Virus record (IMG/VR): IMGVR_UViG_3300030380_001472
Span: 1 to 22,935 of that record
Strand: one strand, 5' to 3'
DNA from: a virus
DNA: 22,935 nucleotides
Shown: positions 8,724 through 16,566 of the stretch, one piece after another
How the letters are laid out: every line of letters begins with the position of its first letter
Position numbering within the stretch: position 1 is the stretch's first letter
The notes under the pieces: generated by a model
Seen by the model: the letters and a program-made list of their open reading frames with translations, nothing else
The model's database searches: none
What the model was told of the DNA's origin: nothing
Made by a program: the position numbers and the translations under genes

Positions 8724-9253
8724 AGTATAGATATATTTGCTGATAAAACTATTCTACTTTTATCTTTGTTTGGCTTTACTTCGTGAGGAACATAGCTTGG
8801 AAATAAAACCATTTTGTTTTTAGCAGGTGATATATTCATTTCAGGACCTTCACAATAAGGGTGCCCAGGTTGATAAAAAGTTGTTGAAGTAGAATCGTCA
8901 CTACATTGTATATAGTATATCAAGGAATGTTCATGTATTTCTCTTCCATGTGCATGAAGTCCATGATGATGACCTTCTGCATAACATTGAATCCATGATC
9001 TAGTAATTTTAAAATCATTTTTATTTAATATTTGTTTTGTATACATTGTAAGATATTGTTTTAAATGATTATAAAAATCATTTAATTGTTCAGATTTATC
9101 AAATATATTTTTACAATCATAAAAAGTGGTAAGCATATCCTCTTTGTCAAAAGAATAATTCTTTATAAAAGAAAGTGTTGAGTCTAGGTTAAACTCGGTT
9201 TGTATATCGTAAATTGTTGTTTGAAATATATTTCTGTTTACTTGTATTTCCAA
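8720..9253 (-). CDS. 2OG-Fe(II) oxygenase-like protein, 2OG-FeII_Oxy_5 (PF13759) type (177 aa)
   Basis: This carries the pattern of the PF13759 group: SWIQCYAEGHHHGLHAHG with HxH at 100-102, then HSLIYYIQC, a distal His at 157 in LFPSYVPHEV, and Arg 167 in KSRIVLSANI for 2-oxoglutarate. Length matches the family. The start appears to be TTG at 9253, directly after the stop of the 608-aa gene. The first in-frame ATG is residue 40 and would cut into the conserved N-terminal part. The gene overlaps the next oxygenase by 4 nt. The group is common in cyanophages and other marine phages, but substrates are not established. It differs in sequence from the other four oxygenases here, so it is not a recent duplicate. 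Confidence 0.82.
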   Translation of the reverse strand: MEIQVNRNIFQTTIYDIQTEFNLDSTLSFIKNYSFDKEDMLTTFYDCKNIFDKSEQLNDFYNHLKQYLTMYTKQILNKNDFKITRSWIQCYAEGHHHGLHAHGREIHEHSLIYYIQCSDDSTSTTFYQPGHPYCEGPEMNISPAKNKMVLFPSYVPHEVKPNKDKSRIVLSANISIL

Positions 9254-11080
9254 TTATCTTCTTCCATCTGGTTGTATGTCAAAACGTTGTGTTCCTAATC
9301 TCCAAGCTGTGCCTGTAGTATTTGAAACTAGGTTGACTGTAAATTCTCTACCTCTACCTCTTAAACTCACAAAGTCTGTGGTATCTGAGAAGCTTGTAGT
9401 TTTAGTTACACTAATACTATTGTTTGGATAATTCTTAAATTCAAGTTTTGCATTTAATACACCTGCTTGATTTTCAACGTCAGGAATAATTTTAGATACA
9501 AAAGCAAATTCGTCGCCTTGAGCTATTTGTACTACTCCTGATTTAACAAAAGCAGTAATTGCCTCTCCGTCAGCATCATTTCCTGTTTCGTGTAAAAACA
9601 TTTGTGTAGCTCCATCTGTAAGACCTAATATGACCTCGTTGTTTGCCGTGGTCGATGGTAAGTAGTCTGATGCCACAGGGTTATCAAAAACTTCTCTATC
9701 AATCCATGTTGTTCTGTCAAGAGTTCCTGTCCACCAAGTTTGTTCTAAATAATTATAAGCTACTATCGCATTTATCTCGTTAGAGCCTGTTCTAGGATAA
9801 AACCACATAATCTCATTGAATTCACCATTGTGCCCTGCAAAAGCGTTTTCAGAACCTGTTACATTAATATTGTCAAATACAAACTGTTCCACAGTGCACG
9901 GTAATTTTTTAACTGAACCATCAAATAAGAAGAAAGAATCTTGTGACATCCAATAGCTTATACCATTAATGTCTATACCTGCGTGCATACCTATTATGCC
10001 ACAATTCTGACCTAATTGTCTTAAACCAAAAGTAAATGGTGGACCAATAAATTGTAGCCCATGAAGAGATGTGTCTGTCCAAACAAGTATCTGACCTCTT
10101 GATCTTTCAGCGGCCACGATTCGTGATCCGTCGGCAATTCTTAAAGAGCCCGCAGTATTTTCTGCTGTTGGTTGATAAGTATTTATATCTTCTTGACTAG
10201 AAAATCTAATCAATAAATCATCTTGGCTGTTAGGTGTTGCAATAGTTTTCTCAGTACCCATAAACAGTAAGTGTCTGTCTGGAGTTGAAACTAAACTTAT
10301 TCTTGATGCTGTTGGTGCGCTTGCTATAGCTGTTGCTCTTGTTGATACACCTGTTGAAGGCTTCCACTCAAAAGCTCCACCATTTAAAACAGTGGCAACT
10401 AAATTTTCACCGAAGTTATCTAAAGACCATTGTCTTGCTTCTAGAGTAACATTAGATGTGGATCTTGGCGTGTTCCATGTTGATATACCATAAGTATCTG
10501 TACCCCAACCAAAAGCAGGAACTGAAAATTCAGGACCTAAATTAAGTTGATAGTTCATGTTACCAGTGCCTCCACCTGCAGCGGTAGAACCTGAAGCAGT
10601 GCCTGTATGAGTTACCACATAAGCAGCAGTATTGACGACAGAGGTAACTTCGAACTCCTTATTCATATCTAATCCATCAATGGCTGAAAAAGAATCAAAA
10701 GTCACAAAACTACCTTGAACACATCCATGACCTGCATCAGTGACCACCACAGAAGTAGTAGCGTTTGTGGTAAAAGGATTTGTTCTTGCTTGAGTTCTTC
10801 TAATTGGTGTTATGTCGTAAGCTAAACCTTCTTGTATTAAGTAAAGTTTTCTGTCAGTGCCTATAGCGTTCTGTCTTACTCCGTCTAAAGATACCCATGC
10901 GTGTTGGTCTCTAGCGGCTCCTACTAATGTAGTAGAAATAAACTTTTGCCATCCCTTGATTTTTTGTGCAGATCCTTGGAAAAAGCGAACCATATCACCA
11001 TCAGTCCACTTACCCTGACCTGTATAATCAGTAACTTCTTTGTTAATACCGGGTGCGGGTCTAAAATTTACTAGGGGCAT
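9254..11080 (-). CDS. P22 gp10-like tail/stabilisation protein (608 aa)
   Basis: A large beta-rich protein. It opens with LVNFRPAPGINKEVTDYTGQ and has VRFFQGSAQKIKGWQKF, as in many marine phage tail proteins. The centre has ILVWTDTSLHGLQFIGPP and GISYWMSQDSFFLFDG, repeating blade-like segments. The C terminus (residues about 555-608) contains DFVSLRGRGREFTVNLV and WRLGTQRFDI. The domain order (N-terminal site-listing strand, propeller-like middle, Arg-rich beta C terminus) resembles the P22 gp10 'phage stabilisation' type that plugs the tail after DNA packaging. Assignment rests on recalled similarity. The start is ATG with no clear Shine-Dalgarno. It is flanked by oxygenase genes on both sides, which is unusual for such a core tail gene. 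Confidence 0.8.
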   Translation of the reverse strand: MPLVNFRPAPGINKEVTDYTGQGKWTDGDMVRFFQGSAQKIKGWQKFISTTLVGAARDQHAWVSLDGVRQNAIGTDRKLYLIQEGLAYDITPIRRTQARTNPFTTNATTSVVVTDAGHGCVQGSFVTFDSFSAIDGLDMNKEFEVTSVVNTAAYVVTHTGTASGSTAAGGGTGNMNYQLNLGPEFSVPAFGWGTDTYGISTWNTPRSTSNVTLEARQWSLDNFGENLVATVLNGGAFEWKPSTGVSTRATAIASAPTASRISLVSTPDRHLLFMGTEKTIATPNSQDDLLIRFSSQEDINTYQPTAENTAGSLRIADGSRIVAAERSRGQILVWTDTSLHGLQFIGPPFTFGLRQLGQNCGIIGMHAGIDINGISYWMSQDSFFLFDGSVKKLPCTVEQFVFDNINVTGSENAFAGHNGEFNEIMWFYPRTGSNEINAIVAYNYLEQTWWTGTLDRTTWIDREVFDNPVASDYLPSTTANNEVILGLTDGATQMFLHETGNDADGEAITAFVKSGVVQIAQGDEFAFVSKIIPDVENQAGVLNAKLEFKNYPNNSISVTKTTSFSDTTDFVSLRGRGREFTVNLVSNTTGTAWRLGTQRFDIQPDGRR

Positions 11081-11092
11081 TGTGCGAATATA

Positions 11093-11560
11093 CTATAAAA
11101 TTGGTACAAAATCCATAGCGACTGTTATTCTATCGCTTTTTACTTTATCAACACCATGTAAGGCGTCTGATTTGAACAATATAGCAAACCCTTCTTTTTC
11201 TTCAACATGTTGTTTTTTGTCATTAATCATAAAATATAAACAATTATTGATAGATGGTTTGATTATAATAATAAGAGAATATTCTTCGGGTTGATGATGA
11301 TGAAGTTTTGTCCAATTGAATTTTTGATAGTAGTTAACCCACCAAGATGATTTTTTCCATTTATGACTATTATTTACTTTAGGCAATATATTCTCAATAA
11401 CAAAATCACCAATATCATGTAAAAATTGATAGTTGGGATTAAATCCTGATGTGAGTGATTTAACGTTTTTTAAGTCTTTTTCCCAATTGTCTTTTTCTTG
11501 ATAAACAAAATTAGAGATATTTACACAATCATTATGTGGTATCTCAAAGGTTATAAACAC
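11093..11560 (-). CDS. 2OG-Fe(II) oxygenase-like protein, short HxH type (155 aa)
   Basis: A short protein with the iron-site pattern H87-x-H89 (FNWTKLHHHQPEEYSLII), a distal His at 135 in LFKSDALHGVDKV, and Arg 144 in KSDRITVAMDF that would bind 2-oxoglutarate. The Trp-rich stretch WWVNYYQKFNWTKLH matches the strand leading into the HxH of PF13759-like proteins. It is shorter than its neighbours but all core elements are present. The start is GTG at 11560, 4 nt after the glycosyltransferase stop; no alternative ATG lies near. It stands between the 608-aa tail gene and the glycosyltransferase. Replacement of the usual HxD by HxH is a known variant in phage members, but activity is not proven by sequence. 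Confidence 0.75.
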   Translation of the reverse strand: MFITFEIPHNDCVNISNFVYQEKDNWEKDLKNVKSLTSGFNPNYQFLHDIGDFVIENILPKVNNSHKWKKSSWWVNYYQKFNWTKLHHHQPEEYSLIIIIKPSINNCLYFMINDKKQHVEEKEGFAILFKSDALHGVDKVKSDRITVAMDFVPIL

Positions 11561-11564
11561 GAGA

Positions 11565-12383
11565 TTATTTATTTGCTTTTTGCACGAGAGAACCTACATG
11601 GCCTTTAAAGGCTCTATTACCAAAGTGTGTTAATGGCATAGCTAAGTCTGCCCATATCTCACCACCACACTCTTGCCATAATCTTGAGAAGTAATAATCT
11701 TCAGAGAGATATCTAATTTGTGTTTTGCCATCTCTTGTTTTCGTTTCATAAGGACCTACAGCGAACAGATCATAACAATTGTCTGACTTGTAACTTTGTC
11801 CATTTACAATTTGATCTGACTCATATTTTCTTTCAGGAAATTTTTTCATCATAGTCCTAAACACCTCTCTCTTAACAAGCATCATTCCTGTAGCAGCTTC
11901 TTGTACAGGAAAAAAACCTTGCTCCCCTTTTAAATTAAGAGGATCATCAAAGTTTACATTATACCCCAAACACCTAGCTTCAATTTCATCTGGTTGTGCA
12001 TTAGGGTTTTCTTCTAAAATTCCTTTTATCTTTTCTATATAAAGATGTTTTCTAGGGTAAATTCCACATGCAACATCTTTGTCTGCACATATTAATCTTT
12101 CAATATTTTGCCAATTAAATCCTATGTCAGCATCTATAAATAATAAATGAGTAGCTGCAAAATCAGTTTGATCCATCATCATAGAAACAATGGTATTTCT
12201 AGCTCTAGTAATTAAACTTTCATTACCCATAGTCTGTATTCTTAAATGTACATTATTAGTTGCAGTCCAAGATTGAAGCTCTAGCAAACCATGCATTGTG
12301 CTTTCAGTAAGCATGCCACCGTACATTGGCATACCTAAAAATATTTTTAAATTCTTATCTTTTATTTCTTCTGGTTTAATCAT
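11565..12383 (-). CDS. Glycosyltransferase-like protein, GT-A fold with DxD (272 aa)
   Basis: The protein starts IFLGMPMYGGMLTESTMHGL, a typical first strand of GT-A transferases. Conserved NESLITRARNTIV (54-66) and the DxD motif D84-A-D86 in LLFIDADIGFNW follow, which in this fold binds the metal and sugar nucleotide. VACGIYPRKH and AATGMMLVKREVF build the core. Late elements LSEDYYFSRLW (227-235) and LTHFGNRAF (251-259) fit the catalytic acid and closing His seen in many phage and bacterial relatives. Donor and acceptor are unknown. The ATG lies in a TAATG overlap behind a strong AAGGAG, unlike the neighbouring oxygenase genes. Its place between oxygenase genes and close to tail fibre genes suggests modification of virion proteins or host surface glycans; this is inference. 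Confidence 0.85.
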   Translation of the reverse strand: MIKPEEIKDKNLKIFLGMPMYGGMLTESTMHGLLELQSWTATNNVHLRIQTMGNESLITRARNTIVSMMMDQTDFAATHLLFIDADIGFNWQNIERLICADKDVACGIYPRKHLYIEKIKGILEENPNAQPDEIEARCLGYNVNFDDPLNLKGEQGFFPVQEAATGMMLVKREVFRTMMKKFPERKYESDQIVNGQSYKSDNCYDLFAVGPYETKTRDGKTQIRYLSEDYYFSRLWQECGGEIWADLAMPLTHFGNRAFKGHVGSLVQKANK

Positions 12384-12997
12384 TATTTTCTCCTTGACGA
12401 TTCACTGTAACCTATGTTTGGTCTACTATCATATGCCCATTCAGGATAATGTGGCCCTTCCATATCAATATAATGAAGGAAGCATTGCGCACAATGATCT
12501 CCCTGTAGTTTGTTTCTCCAATGCACCAACTCTTCCCCCATGTAAATAATACCATCTCCAGGGTTCATAGTTATTTCTGCTTCCATAGAATAACCATTCT
12601 CTATATCTTCACCTTTATTTAATTTTCCAAAATAAATTGGCCAAGGTTCTCCACCAAAATTAATAGTTACTGAATATTCACAAGACTCTCTATCTCTATG
12701 AGGCTTTAGAGTTTCACCTCTAGTATAAACTCTTGAATAAGAGTATGTAGGACATAAGTTCTTTTTTGTAATTTCAGATATAGTAGGTAATAAAATACCT
12801 GACAAAGTTTCTGTGGTAATGTCAGAATAACAGTATCTTATATATTTAATTGCACTATCTTCCTTGGAATTAGAAAATTCAAGGTTGGTACATGCTTTGA
12901 TTATTAAATAATTATAAATAAAACTTGATATTTTTGGATCTACTAAATTTGGAACGTGTACATAATCATTTTTTTTAAAATATTCTATTCTGTCCAT
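12383..12997 (-). CDS. 2OG-Fe(II) oxygenase-like protein, HxD type (204 aa)
   Basis: The iron site reads H100-R-D102 in LKPHRDRESCEYSVTINFGG and distal His 159 in GIIYMGEELVHWRN, with NPGDGIIYMG just before it as in known 2OG oxygenases. The later AQCFLHYIDMEGPH segment is the usual last core strand in this marine phage group. The N terminus (FKKNDYVHVPNLVDP) has the classic 'Gly/Asp-Tyr-Val-x-x-x-Asn-Leu' opening of phytanoyl-CoA dioxygenase-like proteins. The ATG is at 12997, 13 nt inside the end of the upstream oxygenase gene, with GGTGA upstream. It is the only one of the five oxygenase genes with an ATG start. Substrate unknown. Confidence 0.82.
   Translation of the reverse strand: MDRIEYFKKNDYVHVPNLVDPKISSFIYNYLIIKACTNLEFSNSKEDSAIKYIRYCYSDITTETLSGILLPTISEITKKNLCPTYSYSRVYTRGETLKPHRDRESCEYSVTINFGGEPWPIYFGKLNKGEDIENGYSMEAEITMNPGDGIIYMGEELVHWRNKLQGDHCAQCFLHYIDMEGPHYPEWAYDSRPNIGYSESSRRK
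12390..12395 (-). promoter_or_regulatory. Strong Shine-Dalgarno of the glycosyltransferase gene
   Basis: AAGGAG is formed by the last codons of the upstream oxygenase gene, 6 nt before ATG at 12383. It contrasts with the weak or absent sites before most oxygenase genes in this cluster. Confidence 0.7.
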
Positions 12998-13563
12998 ATC
13001 ACCAAAACTTTCCTAGTCCCTTTTGTTAAAGGTGTTACGCTATGAGGAAACATAAAATTAGAGGGAAAACAAACAACATCTCCACGATCTATTTTGATAC
13101 CCTTCTGTGAATTTTGAACGAATAACTCTCCTCCTTCATATTCCTTAGGATCGTTTAATCCAATTAATAAGGTAAGTGCCCTTGGAGCATCTTTAAAATA
13201 ATCAGTGTGATAATCATAATGACCACCATTTTTGCCTTCATAATATAAAAATTCGAAATAGTTATTGTTAGAAAAATACCATGATGAAATCTTTTCTCGA
13301 TATTCATTTTCAATAGTGCTTGTAAATCTTTTTAAATCATTGAATATAATTCTTCTACTTATTGAATTACCAATATCTTTTTCATATAGACTAGTGCTTT
13401 TTACTGTTCTAATTTTTTCGTTAAGCCCAGATGCTGTGGAAGCTTTTTCCCAATCATCAACGTTCCTGTATATCTCTTCATTAATTAAATTTACTAAAGA
13501 TGGTTTCATAGCATCTTTAATAATCAGAGAATACTGAAGAACTTCTTTTTTGAGGTTAAGCAC
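12985..13563 (-). CDS. Prolyl-4-hydroxylase-like 2OG-Fe(II) oxygenase (192 aa)
   Basis: This is the clearest prolyl-hydroxylase-like member. YDYHTDYFKD holds H119-x-D121; LTLLIGLNDPKEYEGGELFV is the core with the Gly-Gly-Glu-Leu turn; CFPSNFMFPHSVTPLTKGTR contains His 174 and the basic residues (K181, R184) that bind 2-oxoglutarate; VLVIW closes the fold. This matches the 2OG-FeII_Oxy_3 pattern. Known relatives hydroxylate proline in proteins, though substrates of phage members are mostly unknown. The start is GTG at 13563, overlapping the upstream stop by 8 nt. The first in-frame ATG is residue 19. It is the oxygenase closest to the fibre genes, so fibre proteins are the simplest candidate substrates (inference). 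Confidence 0.85.
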   Translation of the reverse strand: MLNLKKEVLQYSLIIKDAMKPSLVNLINEEIYRNVDDWEKASTASGLNEKIRTVKSTSLYEKDIGNSISRRIIFNDLKRFTSTIENEYREKISSWYFSNNNYFEFLYYEGKNGGHYDYHTDYFKDAPRALTLLIGLNDPKEYEGGELFVQNSQKGIKIDRGDVVCFPSNFMFPHSVTPLTKGTRKVLVIWTE

Positions 13564-14026
13564 CGAGGATAGTGTTTTTAGCTGAGGTTGCAGAAGTTTG
13601 TGCTGCTGTTTGTGCTGCAGCTACATCTGAATCATAACTTGCTGAAGTAGAATCTAGTCCAGATAGCGCATTATCATATTCGGTTTGATATGTTGTCCAA
13701 TATGCTTTTTCGCCATTCCAACGAGTAACCATTGTATTAGCCCAAGCAGGTAGACTTGAAACATCTATCTCTTGATTTTGTGCAGTGCCATCAAACTCAA
13801 TATGTCCTGTACTTGTAGAACCACTGAATTGTAAAGCATGTACATTAGAAGGTATGATGTCTTTACCATTGATATTAAGATAAGATTGACCATCTATAAT
13901 TACATCTGCCTCTGTGTCCCCAGAAAACTCTTTAGGGCCATTACTAGCATTACTTGGATTGATATCAGCATCATTAATAATAGTAAGTCTATTATTTATT
14001 GTTACGCTGTTTATTGTTATTGCCAT
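13556..14026 (-). CDS. Small fibre-associated structural protein, hypothetical (156 aa)
   Basis: The N-terminal half is beta-rich (MAITINSVTINNRLTIIND) with DTEADVIIDGQSYLNIN. A middle Trp-containing segment (AWANTMVTRWNGEKAYWTTY) follows, then a C-terminal Ala/Ser/Thr helix (VAAAQTAAQTSATSAKN) that could form a coiled coil. I do not recognise a named domain. It follows the three fibre paralogs and a Cys-containing protein and overlaps the latter by 35 nt, so a role in fibre structure or assembly is plausible but inferred. The start is ATG at 14026; the Lys-codon-rich end of the upstream gene precedes it. The GTG start of the next oxygenase gene sits in its last codons. Confidence 0.72.
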   Translation of the reverse strand: MAITINSVTINNRLTIINDADINPSNASNGPKEFSGDTEADVIIDGQSYLNINGKDIIPSNVHALQFSGSTSTGHIEFDGTAQNQEIDVSSLPAWANTMVTRWNGEKAYWTTYQTEYDNALSGLDSTSASYDSDVAAAQTAAQTSATSAKNTILGA

Positions 14027-14459
14027 TTTTTTTAACTACCTTTTTAGTACCTTTCTTCTTTTTAACACTTTTTTTATTTTGAAGCAACTGAATATCTTCA
14101 TCTATATCCTCTCCGTTTGCAAGAGCTTCTTGACTGTCTGATATCTTTGTCCAAAAACTACCAACAGGGTTTTGTTTTTGTTCAGCTTCTTTATTCTTTT
14201 GATCTACTAGAGCTAAGGTTACCATATTGGCTTTCACCATTTCGTTTCTAAAAGACTCAACAGCAGAATTAGTTTGAACTTGTTTGCCTGTATTTTCAAC
14301 TAAAAGTAAGGGAATCCATGCTATGGAACAACCCCACTCTTGTACGTTTTGACCTGTTTGTGGGTTTTTTCCTTGAAGCATATTGTACCAAACACATTGA
14401 TGTTTCATACACTTCTTATTTATAAGAGGACACTTACCATCAGGATCGAATATTGGCAT
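13992..14459 (-). CDS. Cys-containing conserved marine phage protein with basic tail (155 aa)
   Basis: Four Cys at 10, 17, 22 and 44 lie in CPLINKKCMKHQC and EWGCSIAWIPLLLVEN, an arrangement I recognise from a conserved small protein near tail fibre genes of marine phages. The spacing could make a small metal site but this is not shown. The centre is helical (SFRNEMVKANMVTLAL). The last 30 residues are Lys/Asn-rich (KKSVKKKKGTKKVVKKNGNN) and overlap the next gene by 35 nt; the basic tail may partly reflect this overlap. The start is ATG at 14459, 19 nt after the fibre stop, with only a weak AAG-rich site. Function unknown. Confidence 0.74.
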   Translation of the reverse strand: MPIFDPDGKCPLINKKCMKHQCVWYNMLQGKNPQTGQNVQEWGCSIAWIPLLLVENTGKQVQTNSAVESFRNEMVKANMVTLALVDQKNKEAEQKQNPVGSFWTKISDSQEALANGEDIDEDIQLLQNKKSVKKKKGTKKVVKKNGNNNKQRNNK

Positions 14460-14478
14460 TTCTTAGGATAGTTTACAA

Positions 14479-15522
14479 TTAATCCTTAGAACATGCAATG
14501 ACATTTGCAAATTTAATATCCATGTCTGGAACTGTCAAATCTGTCGTTGCCGAAACACTACCTGATAAAGATACACTTCCTGAAATTGGGTGACTATGCG
14601 TTCCGCCTCCACCCGTGGAACCAGTGCTTCCGCCACCTCCTGATGGTCGAGGTGGATCTCCACCTGGTTGACCACTACGTCCACTCATGTTATTTGGGTG
14701 ACTGTGAGAAGGTATCGTTGGTGTGGAAAGAGTTGTATCTCCGACAGCTAAAGTTCCTGTTGAAGCACCTGCACTTGAGGCATCATCAAAAGTAATAGGG
14801 CCAGAGGCAGTTGATTTTGTACCTGTAAACACTGTAGCAAAGGCATCGGAACCTGCTAATCCACCACCAGAACCTGTAACAACTTGAAGTGTTGTTGTAT
14901 TTATCGTAGCAGAAGTATTTTGTGTCCAACCACTAGGAGCAGATCCTTGAAAAAATAAAGCAGTAGAACCTGAGGGTATGCTTGATACTCCTGTTAAAGC
15001 AGAGCCATCTCCAGAATATGCAGTAGCATTAATTGTACCGTTTGCAGCAGTCATTACTGTACTGTCAACAGTCAAAGAATTTAGAATACTTAAATCACCT
15101 AATGAGTTTGCAAACAAATCAATCATATCATTGCTAGCATTATTATAGGCAATGGTGTGAGATCCTTGTGTAATAACTAACGCATTAGCTGTATGGCCTG
15201 TGGCACAAACACTTAAAGTTTGAGATCCTGTAGTGTTATTAAAAAAAATATAGTTTGATTCTACCGCAGGAATAAAAACTTTTATGTCACCTGTTAAGGC
15301 TCCTGTGAACTCTATAACTTTATTAGACGCTTCTGCGGTGGGACTTGCATCGGCTGTTGTAAGTGTAACATCAGCAGAACCTGCTACGGACTTTGATAAA
15401 TATCCTGCTGTAAAGGCATCAACCACTTCAAGATTATTATTTGTGTTTGTTCCCCAAGTTCCTGAGTTAGCTCCTGTTTGTTGAAGTTCTAATTTATATC
15501 TATCTGAATAAGTGCTTGTCAT
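14479..15522 (-). CDS. Tail fibre/collar protein, paralog 3 of 3 (347 aa)
   Basis: Residues 1-150 form a conserved anchor domain (TYSDRYKLELQQTGANSGTW, then EASNKVIEFTGALTGDI and VESNYIFFNNTTGSQTL). Residues about 185-235 form a tail-collar-like domain (APSGWT, GGGLAGSDAFATVF). The tip starts at IPSHSHP (HSH 273-275), then a variable Gly/Pro/Ser-rich loop to GGGGTHSHP (HSH 309-311), and ends in MDIKFANVIACSKD. HSH pairs in T4 gp12/gp37-like fibres bind metal along the trimer axis, so a trimeric fibre tip is likely. Cell-surface binding is inference from domain type. It follows paralog 2 by 2 nt and uses an AAGGA site made by that gene's last codons. Confidence 0.88.
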   Translation of the reverse strand: MTSTYSDRYKLELQQTGANSGTWGTNTNNNLEVVDAFTAGYLSKSVAGSADVTLTTADASPTAEASNKVIEFTGALTGDIKVFIPAVESNYIFFNNTTGSQTLSVCATGHTANALVITQGSHTIAYNNASNDMIDLFANSLGDLSILNSLTVDSTVMTAANGTINATAYSGDGSALTGVSSIPSGSTALFFQGSAPSGWTQNTSATINTTTLQVVTGSGGGLAGSDAFATVFTGTKSTASGPITFDDASSAGASTGTLAVGDTTLSTPTIPSHSHPNNMSGRSGQPGGDPPRPSGGGGSTGSTGGGGTHSHPISGSVSLSGSVSATTDLTVPDMDIKFANVIACSKD

Positions 15523-15524
15523 TT

Positions 15525-16565
15525 TTAATCCTTTGTCGCTATTATACTATCTGCAAATTTTAAATTCATCGCAGGAACACTCGCAGCCACGGTAGAAGAA
15601 AGACTACCACTTAGAGATATACCTGACAAGGTGTGACTGTGAGAGCCACCACCACCTGCACCACCTGTGCTTGATCCACTTGAACCTGTTGCTATTGGAG
15701 AACCACGACCTCTTGAGGGTTGTGGACCACCTGCACTAGTTCTAGGATGACTATGAGAGGGTATTTGAGGGGTACTCAAAGTTGTTGCTCCTGCAGTTAA
15801 ACTACTAGTATCTACTGTTAAACTACCTGTGCTAATTGGAACACTCGCCTTTGAAGCTGACTTTGATCCTGTAAACACTGTGCTAAAAGTATCAGAACCA
15901 CCTGTGCCACCACCTGTGCCATTAACTACTTGTAAACAACATTCTGTTAAAGTAGCAGAGGTATCTGTCGTAAAACCTGTCGGAGCTGAAGTTTGTACAA
16001 AAGTTGCTTTGGTTCCTGCGGGAAACTCTTGCACTCCAGTCAAACCTCCACCATCTCCTTTTAAGGTTGTTGCTGAAACTGTGCCATTTGCAAAAAGATT
16101 AATGTTATTTCCAATCGCAATCTTACCTTTAGCTGAAACGTTACCGAAAGAATTAGCAAATAAATCTACCATTCTATTACCCTTACAATACATAATCGTA
16201 TGGGCACCTTGCACTATTGCTACTCCATTAGCTGTATGTCCTGTAGGAGCAACAGTCAAAGTTTGTGATCCCGTTGTGTTGTTAAAGAAAATATAATTAG
16301 ACTCAACGGCAGGCACAAAAACTTTAATATCGCCTGTTAATGCTCCTGTAAATTCAATTACTTTGTTAGATGCTTCAGCATTAGGATCTGAGTTGTTTGT
16401 GCTTAAAGTTATATCTGCTGATCCTGCCACACTTTTAGCTAAAAAACCTGCATTAAAAGCATCAATAACTTTTAAATTTGTATTTGTATTATCTCCCCAT
16501 GTGCTTGCATTAGCACCTGTTGCCATCAATTCTAATTTTAATCTATCTGAATAAGTTGAGGCCAT
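15525..16565 (-). CDS. Tail fibre/collar protein, paralog 2 of 3 (346 aa)
   Basis: It shares the architecture of its neighbours: anchor TYSDRLKLELMATGANASTW, EASNKVIEFTGALTGDI, collar-like APTGFT and GGTGGSDTFSTVF, tip HSH at 271-273 and 309-311, end MNLKFADSIIATKD. The segment between the HSH motifs is Pro/Arg/Gly/Ser-rich and unlike the other two copies. It also has an unusual MYCKGN and a Cys pair (ECCLQ, 209-210) that the others lack. The start is ATG at 16565, one nt after the paralog 1 stop, behind AAGGA with 5 nt spacing. Probably a receptor-binding or accessory fibre; whether it makes homo- or hetero-trimers with its paralogs cannot be read here. Confidence 0.88.
   Translation of the reverse strand: MASTYSDRLKLELMATGANASTWGDNTNTNLKVIDAFNAGFLAKSVAGSADITLSTNNSDPNAEASNKVIEFTGALTGDIKVFVPAVESNYIFFNNTTGSQTLTVAPTGHTANGVAIVQGAHTIMYCKGNRMVDLFANSFGNVSAKGKIAIGNNINLFANGTVSATTLKGDGGGLTGVQEFPAGTKATFVQTSAPTGFTTDTSATLTECCLQVVNGTGGGTGGSDTFSTVFTGSKSASKASVPISTGSLTVDTSSLTAGATTLSTPQIPSHSHPRTSAGGPQPSRGRGSPIATGSSGSSTGGAGGGGSHSHTLSGISLSGSLSSTVAASVPAMNLKFADSIIATKD
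15529..15533 (-). promoter_or_regulatory. Shine-Dalgarno of fibre paralog 3, made by the last codons of paralog 2
   Basis: The final Lys-Asp-stop codons of paralog 2 read AAGGATTAA; AAGGA lies 6 nt before the ATG of the next fibre gene. The site is thus part of a conserved protein end. Confidence 0.7.
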
Positions 16566-16566
16566 A

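Noticed and set aside
15829-16296. Plus-strand 155-codon open frame opposite fibre paralog 2
   Set aside because: It is a shadow of the fibre gene; the same kind of frame appears opposite the other paralogs.
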